The translations under genes were made by a program, and so were the position numbers. 64,000 nucleotides of DNA from Ceratothoa steindachneri (taxonomy: Eukaryota; Arthropoda; Malacostraca; Isopoda; Cymothoidae): positions 132,838,468 through 132,902,467 of the forward strand of contig OZ018328.1 of assembly GCA_963969495.1 (NCBI GenBank), in the 5' to 3' direction. Shown here piece after piece: positions 1 through 9,425 of this stretch. The notes below the pieces were generated by a model. It had not been told where the DNA came from. It did not search any database and saw only the letters and a list, made by a program, of their open reading frames with translations. The stretch's first letter is position 1; every line of letters starts with the position of its first letter.

Positions 1-492
<492 letters not shown>

Positions 493-978
493 GTCGGTGA
501 TTTAAAGGAGGGTTGTAAACCGGGGCGCACACACAAAGAATGGATCGATTGGGTAGGCCAGATTCTAGATCAATATGCAAGCGGCAACGGTTGCAATCGC
601 TTACGTGCTCGTTGCAGAAAAGAGGCCAGTTGGGATACGATTACTGCGAAGGAGGAAGTCGGGTTACCTCTCGCTTCAGATGAGGGAGCACTCGTAGATG
701 GCCTTCGGAGATGGGAATCCTCGTCAGATACTCGCCGATTGACTATGGAAGAGTTCACGGATATCGATTTAGCCTTTGTTCTTGAATCGAAATCGCCGAT
801 GTCTCCGATTGCAGAGGAAGGCGAGCGTCCTTCAACTCGTTCGCGATGGTACGTGGGAAGTCTATTAGTGCTCCTTACTGAACTGAGTCGAAGGACTATA
901 TGGACGCCTGGTAGGGTGGCTATTGGTGGCTTTGGCGGCCGCCTCCCCACACGCGCGATTTGGGAGAAAAGTCGGTAA
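493..978 (+). CDS. Unassigned open frame, possibly an exon
   Basis: The frame is open for 162 codons from just after a TAG at 490-492 to a TAA at 976-978. The first in-frame ATG is only at 745, so if it is coding it is more likely an exon than a whole gene. The composition is mixed and acidic to basic, with stretches such as EEFTDIDLAFVLESKSPMSP, and no low complexity. GTAACT at the end could be a weak donor. The opposite strand is also open for 170 codons (570-1082), which is common by chance in this GC-richer, CpG-containing patch and makes the coding strand uncertain. I do not recognise a family. It could be host exon, transposon gag-like sequence or a chance frame. Confidence 0.2.
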   Translation, partial: VGDLKEGCKPGRTHKEWIDWVGQILDQYASGNGCNRLRARCRKEASWDTITAKEEVGLPLASDEGALVDGLRRWESSSDTRRLTMEEFTDIDLAFVLESKSPMSPIAEEGERPSTRSRWYVGSLLVLLTELSRRTIWTPGRVAIGGFGGRLPTRAIWEKSR

Positions 979-1302
979 CTCCTTCGGGGAGGGGGGAGGG
1001 ATTGTGATAAGGTTGGCGTGGAATGTTCGAAGAACTTCGATCTTATGACGGAAGGCAGGAATGTTGCCTGAAAGGCGGCCATGGGAGACGATGAAATCGG
1101 TCCCTAAGCAAATACAGCTGGGGTGTTATAACTGCGTAGGCTGCACACCCACCCTGGTTCAGCCGTGCTTTCAAAGCTCCATGCGGTAATCTCAGGACCA
1201 CGTGGGTACAGAAGGGCACGTGGTCGCCCTTCGACCTTATTTTGCTAGAAAGACTTTCTTCAGATATACATATATGACAAAATACAAGCATAAAAAAATA
1301 TA
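979..1302. other. No gene seen
   Basis: GC-richer than average up to about 1240, then AT-rich. Nothing recognisable was found on either strand. Confidence 0.5.
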
Positions 1303-1973
1303 TATAAGGGTGAAAATAAGTATTTGGTGACTAAATAGAGAGACTAATAGATCCTCGCAGTGAAATTGTTTGTGAAAACTTGTCTGGCATTTCTTATAAG
1401 ACGACCAATCCTAGGAATATTGTACTAGGCTATCTGTTCACTCACCCTTAAATATAGCTTTTAAAAGGTTGAGTTTTGAAGGTTTCCTCTTGCAGACTTG
1501 TTCCTTTAATATTTCCTACAGAGTTTGGATCGGGTTCTATTCAGGGGATGTACTAGGTTACGGTAGAACACTAATATTATTGTACATTAACCACTCATGT
1601 GTTGTTTTTGCCATGTGCTTCGGATCATTGTCTTCCTGGAACATCCAATCATTCTGCACTCCCAACTTTTCCACAGTTGAAATTATTTGCTGATACTTGT
1701 ATCCCTTCATTATTCCAGCAATTATATGAAGAGCACAGGTCTAATTTGGAGGAAAACTACTCGTAAATAAGCTAAATTTAAAATATGAATGTCTAAATAC
1801 TTAATTTGTCTTTTCTCCAATAAAATATAATATACTCGTTAGTATTACAATTTTCCATTTTCTTTCATTACCATAAAAACACGTTAGTTACAAGATTAAC
1901 ATTCATTTTTAAAGGCTGAAATACATCTGAAATAACTTATTTAAATGTATCCAAATTTTGTTTCACCTCACTG
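1303..1973 (-). mobile_element. Tc1-type transposon, deleted copy
   Basis: Two ends are similar in inverted orientation. The left reads GGGTGAAAATAAGTATTTGG and the right, read on the minus strand, reads GAGGTGAAACAAAATTTGG; the similarity continues for about 30 bp and TA dinucleotides flank both ends. Between them lies the C-terminal part of a Tc1 transposase on the minus strand. At about 670 bp it is roughly half the length of an autonomous Tc1 element (known 1.3-1.7 kb), so it is an internally deleted relic. It lies directly against a reverse transcriptase fragment that starts at 1976. Confidence 0.7.
1500..1700 (-). pseudogene. Tc1 transposase fragment (second catalytic Asp region)
   Basis: The minus strand translates to LGVQNDWMFQEDNDPKHMAK followed by TTHEWLMYNNISVLP, which is the Tc1 segment around the second catalytic aspartate (FQxDNDPKH). 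Next comes a degraded SPxxNPI segment, where the third catalytic residue normally sits. There are internal stops, and the N-terminal helix-turn-helix and first Asp are absent. In Tc1 elements this protein cuts and rejoins DNA at TA sites in the nucleus; this copy cannot encode an active enzyme. Confidence 0.75.
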
Positions 1974-1975
1974 TA

Positions 1976-2451
1976 TTTATTGATGACCTGGTTTTGGTGG
2001 CTGTGAGACAGAGAGATTTGAAAATTTTCATCGAAACTTGCGACAAGGTGTGTTAGAGAGGGTGGCTAAAAGTGAATGCAGAAAACAGTAAAGTAGTGGC
2101 ATTTGGGTGTGAAAATAAGGTGTGGGTTGTTACCAAGTCCGTGGTGGACCCCCTTGAACAAATCCGAAGTTGTAGGTATCCATGTTATATTGTAAATAAT
2201 AGTGGTGTATTGGAAGGAGATTAATACCAGAGGGTTTTAATCTATATGACGATTAGAGCGATAGTGAATGTGGAAGGGAGTTTGAGTGTGGAATTTGCCA
2301 GGAAGCTGAATGAGAGTATGCTATGGCCAACCTTTTTGTATGTGAGTGATTCTATGCTATGGAAGGAGAAGGAAAGATCTCGAGTGAGAGGAGTGCTAAT
2401 GGACAATTTGAGAGGGATCCCTTGGTGTGCGAAAGTTGAATAGTGTCAGAG

Positions 2452-2465
<14 letters not shown>
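1976..2465 (+). pseudogene. Non-LTR reverse transcriptase fragment, family A (part 1)
   Basis: The plus strand reads FIDDLVLVAVRQRDLKIFIE, which matches the catalytic palm motif region (YADDLVLVA) of non-LTR retrotransposon RTs. Downstream are LKVNAENSKVVAFG and, after frameshifts, the conserved tail LWKEKERSRVRGVLMDNLRG followed by ILGVRKLNSV. All of the RT before the palm motif is missing, since the Tc1 relic abuts it. The frame has at least two stops and a shift. The thumb and C-terminal part resume at 3710. Other family A copies are at 14.9-16.1 kb and 46.7-47.8 kb, both on the minus strand. Confidence 0.8.

Positions 2466-2526
<61 letters not shown>
2455..2526. repeat. (GA)n then (GAAA)n microsatellite
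   Basis: About 13 GA units pass into about 11 AAAG units. The tract begins exactly where the RT fragment loses its coding similarity. Confidence 0.95.
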
Positions 2527-2529
<3 letters not shown>

Positions 2530-3709
2530 CGCGCTGCCAGGCCCTTCAATGGAGAGAGAGACAAGAGACACCTGGGCGACCATTTTTGTCTGCGCTAATG
2601 GAAGTGCGAAATTATCAGACGCCGTGGTGGCCGAAAGTCCACCATCGCAGAAAGCCGCGACAAGCTTGATAGCCCGAAAAGGTCCCAGTGGGAGTCGGAC
2701 AAAGTTTCCCCGACTTACGAACTTTTTCGCGATCGTGCCAAAAGGGTGAGACTATTCTCGCCTGCCGATAAATCGGACCCTAAAACCATCCCTTTCGGTC
2801 GAAACACCATTCGACCCGACTCTAAATCCTCCAGCGCCAGAGTTGGAAGGCAGTATCCGCCGCCCGCCCTGCATCGTCAGTATCCATCGCCCGCCCTGCC
2901 TCGTCAGTATCCTCCGCCCGCGCCCCGTCAGTACCCGCTATTCGCGTCCCGTTGGACTCTTCACAATTCTTGCAGAACCCCTCAAGCTCCGGGGTATTCT
3001 CGTTTAATTTACGTGTGTCTATATTGTACCCGTTTTACCCGCTCCTCGAACGCAGCACGCCGTCTCGATTCGTGTCTAACCCGAAAGCAAGATCTAAGTT
3101 TATCCCGTAATAGTCATTGTCAAGAGACTATTACTTGAACTTTGTGCTAACGGAAGGATTACTTCCTCAGACCAAATCTCCGAGGTAACAGCAACGCGCA
3201 ACTCTCCTGTACAAGTGCTCTTTCTACATCCCCTCCCCCAGTGTAAGTTTTCATCTTCGGCTTCGTATACGCTCATGGTCATTCGAGCGACCTTGGGTCA
3301 AATTGTTCGTTTGTTTGTACGGCGACCGTACCCGCCAAGTCTCCCATCCCCCTTTAGGCCGCTGAGACTCGTGTACGTCTAATGTGTATATAGCTTGTTT
3401 TAAAACTTTTTAACCCTGTAAAAGAATATTAATTTGCATATTAGTAAAGTTATTTTTGTACTCGTTTTTCTATTGTCCCGAAAACTCCAAGATAGTCGAC
3501 TGTTTGCCAACCTTCATTTAGTTAATTCCCACTCTGCTTGTATTATAAACCTCCCACGCACATAACCGTTCGACCTCGGCTGAGAAAAGCAGAAAGGATT
3601 AACTTGACCCTATTCTACGACATATTGTTATATCAATTATATATTAAACTGGTGTAAGGCGTGTGGGGTCACCCTACGACAGATAGATTAAGGAAAGACT
3701 TGGCAAGAA
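2527..3709. other. Sequence interrupting the RT fragment
   Basis: About 1.2 kb separates two parts of one RT. It is GC-richer than its surroundings. It holds an imperfect 4-copy repeat of CGTCAGTATCCGCCGCCCG-like units at about 2855-2935, giving an RQYPPPA repeat in one 130-codon frame at 2746-3138. A promoter-like TGTATATAGC lies near 3385, and the stretch ends in CACCCTACGACA. An inserted LTR or other element would explain it, but I found no paired LTR and no clear target duplication. No gene is assigned. Confidence 0.4.
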
Positions 3710-4015
3710 AATTTTTTAGGTGAATGAGGTTGCAATAGGAAGTGTTTTGAGGTGGTATGGATATGTACGAAGGGGTAGAAATAGTCATGTGAAGATTATG
3801 CACAAGAATGAGTGCCATGGTATGAAAAGGTTTGGAAGACTTCGTAAAAGGTGGGATGATTATGCGAATGAGTGTTTGAGAAAGGGCTGGATGAGGAGGT
3901 AGTGAATGATATTATGTATGATAAGTGTGCATGGGGGAGGAGTGTTGTGAAGGGGCGTGCCTCGGGCCCTTCTGCCCAGGGATGAACCTTGACTCGATCA
4001 GATGCTACAATTTAA
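3710..4015 (+). pseudogene. Non-LTR reverse transcriptase fragment, family A (part 2)
   Basis: The plus strand encodes VNEVAIGSVLRWYGYVRRG, then GRLRKRWDDYANECLRKGW and MYDKCAWGRSVVKG. This is the C-terminal region that follows the thumb in family A RTs (VLRWFGHV, GRPRKRW, DRxxWRGFV in better copies). It continues the fragment that ends near 2465. The 3' flank with GCCCAGGGATGAAC and GATGCTACAAT is also found, in inverted orientation, at the end of the 46.7-kb copy (46.74-46.79 kb), so it probably belongs to the 3' untranslated end of the element. Confidence 0.8.
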
Positions 4016-6723
4016 GGCCAAAATCTTAATTTAAGATTGCAGTAGATAAAACTTGCCTGCTATGAATAACAAAGTAAATAAATATGTAGAGTAAATTGGA
4101 TAGAGTGAATACATTGTCCCACAATAGTTATAGAACGAGGATGGAGTGTGATATCCGAGTTCGTGGTGTCACCCTTGAACAAGCAGGAGACTTTGCGAGG
4201 CGAACCCTTGTGCATCTCCGCTGTACATAAATGACCACTGAACCATGCGGAAATGAGCATTGAGACTGATTACAATTGACAACCAAATTAAGATCGGCAG
4301 TTGCAGACCGAGAATTCGCTCTAGACGTGTGTCATTTCTCCTGTCTGTTGTTTTGTTTCTGATCTTTTGGTATTATCGTGAGAGCGCGAGCAAACACAAA
4401 GTGCGAATGGCCTGGTGCCAAACAGGTTGTCTTCGTTACTCTCCAATAGCATCTTTTGGTGATCCCATGACGACAAAAATAGAAATTTTCCGATACCGAA
4501 GTAAATTTGTTAAAGCGCATTTTTAATTCAACTAATTTGGACTTATCGGGGGTGGCACTTCCCAGAATAATCATAGCTATACCTAGTAATTCAAATATCT
4601 ATTTTGTAAATTATATTTCTAAATAATATCCCATCAAAATCTGAATAGTCTTTTACTCTTTTTTTCACGCGTCTCTACTTATATATTATAGCTATGGAAT
4701 TATAAACGCAGGCGGATTTTCTCTCCATTTTGGGTGAAAATAAAGGGCATAATTTGTTCTTTATTGGAAAGATGCAAAAAAGGTTTGGATTAAACGACCA
4801 AAAGAGTGATTGAGGATACGAAATTAATTGACCTCTATGAAGACGCAAAACAAAGAGAGCGGGCCAGAGCCACCCTTGTTTCCTTCTACACAAGAGACTT
4901 GAGAGAGAAGTTAGATGAGACTGAGTGATGTACAAATCCGTGTTAACATATTTCGAAATAATAAACCTAACGGTCCACATGAGAATAACCTCACTTGTAT
5001 GGAAAATAAAAATAACCCCAAAGACACATCTTCCACCAAGTCGGAAGAAGACAAAGCCCTGGGGAGCACCAGGATTTCAAAGAAGTGAGCGTAATTGCCT
5101 GTGACTCTTAATCTTCTCGATTAGATAGGGGTATGAGAGTAGTACAGCTGTAGGTAGCTACCTTCACACTCCATTGGGCACGCCTGGGTATCACTCTTTA
5201 TCCACGCCAAACAAGTGACTGTATCCAATAGACCAATTTTAACAGCCTTAAAAAGAACGGTATCAATTAAGTATTTTAACCTTCATTTTTGCCGTCACGG
5301 TACACGGGATTGTTTTCACCCACCCGTGAGTGGTCTATAATAACCGCATACCATCACTGCGCAAATTACAAGTTACTTTACTATAGATAAGGGTAGTTTT
5401 GAGGGGGTGTTTTACTCTCCCCTTGGGTTTAATCTATCCCATATCCCACTCTAGGGTTTACATTGTACTATGATGTTGTGGAGGATGTGTCTGTAATGTG
5501 TGAGTCAACCATGAAACGAGGGGATCAATGCCATTTACAACGATATTAAGAAAAAACGTCTAATCCTCTCCTCCTCTGAGCGAGGGTGAGGGAAGAGAGG
5601 TAGGTAGGTTTCCTACTTAATGTCCAATTTAACTTGCCGTTTGCCACTCGTCCTCCACCATACAGTTGCGTTGTTTGACACTAAATGCAACTTAATTGAA
5701 AGACTTCAGAACCCAGCCCCCTGGATTCTCCAGATAGCTGCAGAATGGCTACCTATGCTACACCTCCCACCTCCCCCTTCGCGGTGCTAAAGAAGATAGT
5801 AGTGTAAGTGCAAGCATGTATTTGTAGGGTGTGACTGAAACTCGTTTGAATGGAAACGGAATAAATTTTGGCAGGGTGTCACGTTTTCTTATTTAAAAAA
5901 AAAATAGTGAAGTTAGGTAAAGTGAAAAATTAGGAAAGGTATATTAAGCGAAGACTTATTTGTCCTCTAGGAACATGAAGGCCACACAACTCTCCCAGAG
6001 AGGACTTATTCCCCAGCGAAGGCAGGCGCCCTCGAAGAGTGTTTGAATATTCTGGGTTTCCTGATGTTCACTGAACCCTCCTTAAGGAATCTGCCTTCTC
6101 TCTGGAACGAACGTAAATCCGGAGAGTTGCGCTCCCCTTCCTCGAGAGCCTGAATAGGTCTTCTCCCTATCTATCTCTCCTCAATCTTGGCTCGAAACTT
6201 CTAAACGCCTTCCTTCGTAGCCGGTCTCCTTTCTCCTCTCCTTCGATCGATCGATCCTCGATTTTCTTTTCACTTTTCCCTTCTCTACACTACTTCCCCA
6301 TCATTCCTTTGCCATCACTTCCAGAATTCACTATACTTTTACTCTACACAGAGATGTGTGTTTGCATGGTCGAGTATCGGCGCCTGGTAGCCGTCGATTT
6401 CGAAGCCCTGTGTCGGTTGGTCGCCATTACGAAACTCCCATTCCGGCTATTTGCAGCCCACACATGAGTTCAGGTATTTTAAGGGGGTATAACGTCATCT
6501 TTCCCTCTTGTCCGGGTATATTCATGTGTGGAGAATGAGGAAGAACAGAAATAACCAATAAAATGAAGGGGTGGTGAGGTAAAGGTAAAATAAAACAGAA
6601 ATGAAAGGGATTGCATCGGCAGAACTCCCTTGTTGTTGTTTTTGCTTCTTTACAAGGTGTCCGTTATAGAGGAAATTTTGAAGGTTACATTATATTTTCG
6701 TTGTTTCACCCGTTCTATTGAAT
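4016..6723. other. No gene seen
   Basis: Short ORFs here (up to 101 codons) lack any recognisable motif and overlap one another on opposite strands. No RNA gene or repeat array was found. A CT-rich stretch at 6200-6300 is low complexity. Confidence 0.5.
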
Positions 6724-6725
6724 TA

Positions 6726-7280
6726 TTAGGTCGTCAATAAATTAATGTCGTTTTTGAAAACACAAAAATGCTTTTTAGAGTGGTTTAAATTTTTCAAAAT
6801 TTGCTGCAAGAATGTTTAAAGATAACTGAAGCCATACAGTGTTTGGGTGCCACATGAACTATCTGAAGGACAACGTGAGAATATTGCTTCATCTCTGACC
6901 TAACCTAAATGTTCAACAATTACAATGTAAATGAAGCTCTTGAACAAAAGCATCCGTGATTGGTCAACCGAAAGGGTTGATAGGGCACGAATATGGCACA
7001 CTCGACCCAAGGATAAATTATTGTTTTAGGTCGGGAAGTTCTACCTCTTCCTCCATATTCACCATCTTAATTATCATTTATTTAAGTCTTTACATCACCT
7101 AAATGGCAAAGTTTACTCTTATATGAAGGAGGTGGAAAAGGATATCAAAGGATATTTCATCAAAACCGAATCAATTCTTCAAGAAAAGAATCTAGTCCTT
7201 AATGATGAAAACTACTGAGTTAGTTTTAATATTTTTTTTTTTTACTTTTTTTAAAATGACATTAATTTCCTGAAACCTAA
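6726..7280 (+). mobile_element. Mariner element, deleted copy
   Basis: The left end TTAGGTCGTCAATAAATTAA and the right end, read on the minus strand as TTAGGTTTCAGGAAATTAAT, are inverted repeats that agree over about 30 bp. TA lies next to each end, as expected for mariner target duplication. The 555-bp length is well under the usual 1.3 kb. Inside is a short transposase fragment on the plus strand. The TTAGGT start is shared with the mariner at 47.8 kb, but the rest of the TIR differs, so this is a separate lineage. Confidence 0.75.
6841..6903 (+). pseudogene. Mariner transposase fragment
   Basis: The frame reads VWVPHELSEGQRENIASSLT and then stops. The WVPHEL motif is diagnostic of mariner transposases and sits between the DNA-binding half and the catalytic core. 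No DD(D) residues are left in this copy; the remainder of the 555-bp element is unrecognisable or deleted. Confidence 0.8.
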
Positions 7281-7493
7281 TAAATATTTCCTGCATTCGT
7301 CTGTTTGATCCTGCGTGGAACGGGTGTAAATTCCGCAAGGATGCGTGTCGTGCCGGTCATGAGCTCCCCAAGAATCTTTCTCTTTCGACTATTCGGGCTG
7401 TATTTGTCCTTTGATTTTCATTTACCTTCAACTCCATCATACTTGGAGATACTCCCGTTAGTTTTCGATTTAAATATATGAAGTTTTCGCCCC
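7281..7493. other. Spacer, no gene seen
   Basis: Unremarkable sequence between the mariner relic and the tandem-array element. Confidence 0.5.
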
Positions 7494-8007
7494 ACTTTTT
7501 AGTCCCGGGCGACTCTATATCTCACTATATCGGTCGTTTCCCGTTTTGCTTCTTTTTTTTTTAATAACACTGTAAGTATTTATCCGATTCTAACGAAATT
7601 TGAAACTCTCATGTTGTTTTACATTCTCTTTCGAATGGTATATTTCCAAGGGCCTCTCAACGTTAGCCCGGGAATATCTTGCTTTGGCAATAACATCATA
7701 ATTATTCGTCCGATTCTAACGAAATTTGAAACCCTTATGTTGTTTTACATTTTCTTTCAAATGATATAATTGTCAAAGTCCTCCCAAGGCTAGCCGGGTC
7801 ATTATTTGGTAATAACATCATAACTATTCGTCCGATTCTAACGAAATTTGAAACACTTATGTTATTTTACATTCCTTTTCCAATGATATAATTGCCAAGG
7901 TACCTCCAAGGTTACGCCGTGAATTATTGAAAGTTTTGAAGGTCGTAAGGTCATAAATCAGAATAAGTGAGAGCACGCGACTTTTGGTCAGCAGACCTTG
8001 TTTTCCT
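7494..8007 (+). mobile_element. Dispersed element with internal tandem array, copy 1
   Basis: This segment recurs at 30.5-31.15 kb in the same orientation. Both copies share a left flank containing GCGACTCTATATCTCACT, an array of about 124-bp units, and a right flank with GGTCATAAAT, then TAAGTGAGAGCACG, then GGTCAGCAGACCTTGTT. Similarity stops abruptly after that last motif. GGTCAGCAGACC can form a 4-bp stem with an AGCA loop. The element has no ORF of its own. Its structure (fixed ends, internal minisatellite, no coding capacity) recalls Helitron-like or other non-autonomous elements, but I see no standard Helitron 3' CTRR end, so the class is undetermined. Confidence 0.75.
7563..7930 (+). 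repeat. Three ~124-bp tandem units
   Basis: Units begin near 7563, 7689 and 7811 (spacings 126 and 122 bp). Each contains AATAACAYCATAA, CCGATTCTAACGAAATTTGA and a TCCCAAGG...GCC segment. The block around CCGATTCTAACGAAATTTGA is nearly invariant, while the second half of each unit diverges more. Confidence 0.9.
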
Positions 8008-8899
8008 ACGCATTGATGTCGGTCGTTTCTCCTTTATGATTAAATTCCGCCAAAGGCAGGAAAAAAATGACGTCATCGGAGACCTTCGAAACGTGACAGC
8101 ACAAAGAAGGCGCCAAGCCGTCTCTCCCTGTTCACGCGCTATCAAGCCGCCTGGGTTGCCACATCCCAACAACAATACCTCCTTCTCTCCTTTCGCAATT
8201 TCCCCTTTTCCTTACAACCCTCTCCCCAACTCTTCGAATCCTTCTGGTGATGTCATGAGGCTACAATCCCATTTACTCAGTTCCTAACCCCATCATGTCT
8301 TTCCCTTATCGCGTTGAAAGAAGTAGCCAGCCTTCCCTTCTCATCACTCAACTTCCCTCAACCTCCCGTCTCTCTCACTTCCTTTGCCACGACCCTTCCC
8401 ACACACACACGACTCACTCTCTCGTATACTTATACATGCACACTTATGAATACACGGAATAAACGTATACATACATACACACACATCTAAAAGATGGCCA
8501 GAATGTCAAAATAGGAATTTCCCATGCGCTGGAATTTTCCATATATATCGAACATTTGCAGTGGGTAGGATAGCCATCCGACCTTTCCGTTTCTCTTTCC
8601 TCCTCTCTTTTTTCCTGATCAGGCGGAGAACCAAGATCTTTAATTCTAATAGATTGTCAATGCGAATATACAGATTGTGGTGAAATAAGAGGCTGGGAAA
8701 AATAAACCCTGAAAACCTATGGTAATTGTATTAAAAGTGTTTTAGGTGGGAAGTAACTTTTGAGCAATGAACAGTTAGAGTGTGATTGAACATAACCAGG
8801 TACCTTATATTTCCCTCATTATGTTTGGCCCTGCTTAATGCAATATGAACTTGGAGTTTGCTAATCCATTAACTTTATTCTAACATTTTTAAACAAACT
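8008..8899. other. No gene seen
   Basis: Includes a 106-codon ORF over a pyrimidine-rich stretch and a short CA-rich run at 8400-8490. No motif or RNA feature recognised. Confidence 0.5.
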
Positions 8900-9425
8900 C
8901 GTAAGACAAAGTTCTACATAAGAATCGCCCATGCCCTGATTGCTGTAAGACAAAAGACTACGTACGAATCGTCTATTCACCGATTGTTGTAGGACAAAGG
9001 GCTACATAGGAATTGCCCATTCCATGATTGCTGTAGGAAAAAGACCATATACGAATCGCCTATTCCCTCATTGCTGTAGAGCAAATGACTACATAAGAAT
9101 CGGTCTATTTCCTGATTGTTGTAGGACAAAGGACTACATAAGCATTGACCCATTCCATGATTGCTGTAAGACAACTGACTACATAAAAATTTGCCCATTT
9201 CCTGATTACTGTAGGACAAATGACTACATAAGAATCGCCCATTCCCTGATTGCTGTAGGAGAAAGGAGTATGTAAGAATCGGCCTATTCCATGATTGTTG
9301 TAGGACAAGGACTCCTTAAGAATCGCTCATTCCATGATTGCTGCAGGAGAAAGGACTACATAAGAATCGCCCATTCCTTGATTTATGCAGGAGAAAGGAC
9401 TACATAAGAATCGCTCATTCCCTTT
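8900..9425. repeat. 44-bp minisatellite, about 12 units
   Basis: Degenerate head-to-tail units of 43-45 bp contain, in order, GAATCGCCCATTCC, TGATTGCTGTAGGACAAA and GACTACATAA. The first unit is partial (from about 8900) and the last fades out in a TTAATTCAG flank. Open frames on both strands across the array (for example repeated CRTNDYIRI-like strings) are products of the repeat and not genes. Units are too similar throughout to be CRISPR repeats plus spacers. Confidence 0.92.

Noticed and set aside
3118..3671. Solo LTR
   Set aside because: TG...CA-like ends and a TATA-like site can be drawn, but no flanking duplication or second LTR was found, so it was left as an open possibility and not annotated.
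8900..9425. CRISPR-like array
   Set aside because: The whole 44-bp unit repeats with scattered substitutions; there are no unique spacers between constant repeats, and the context is eukaryotic.
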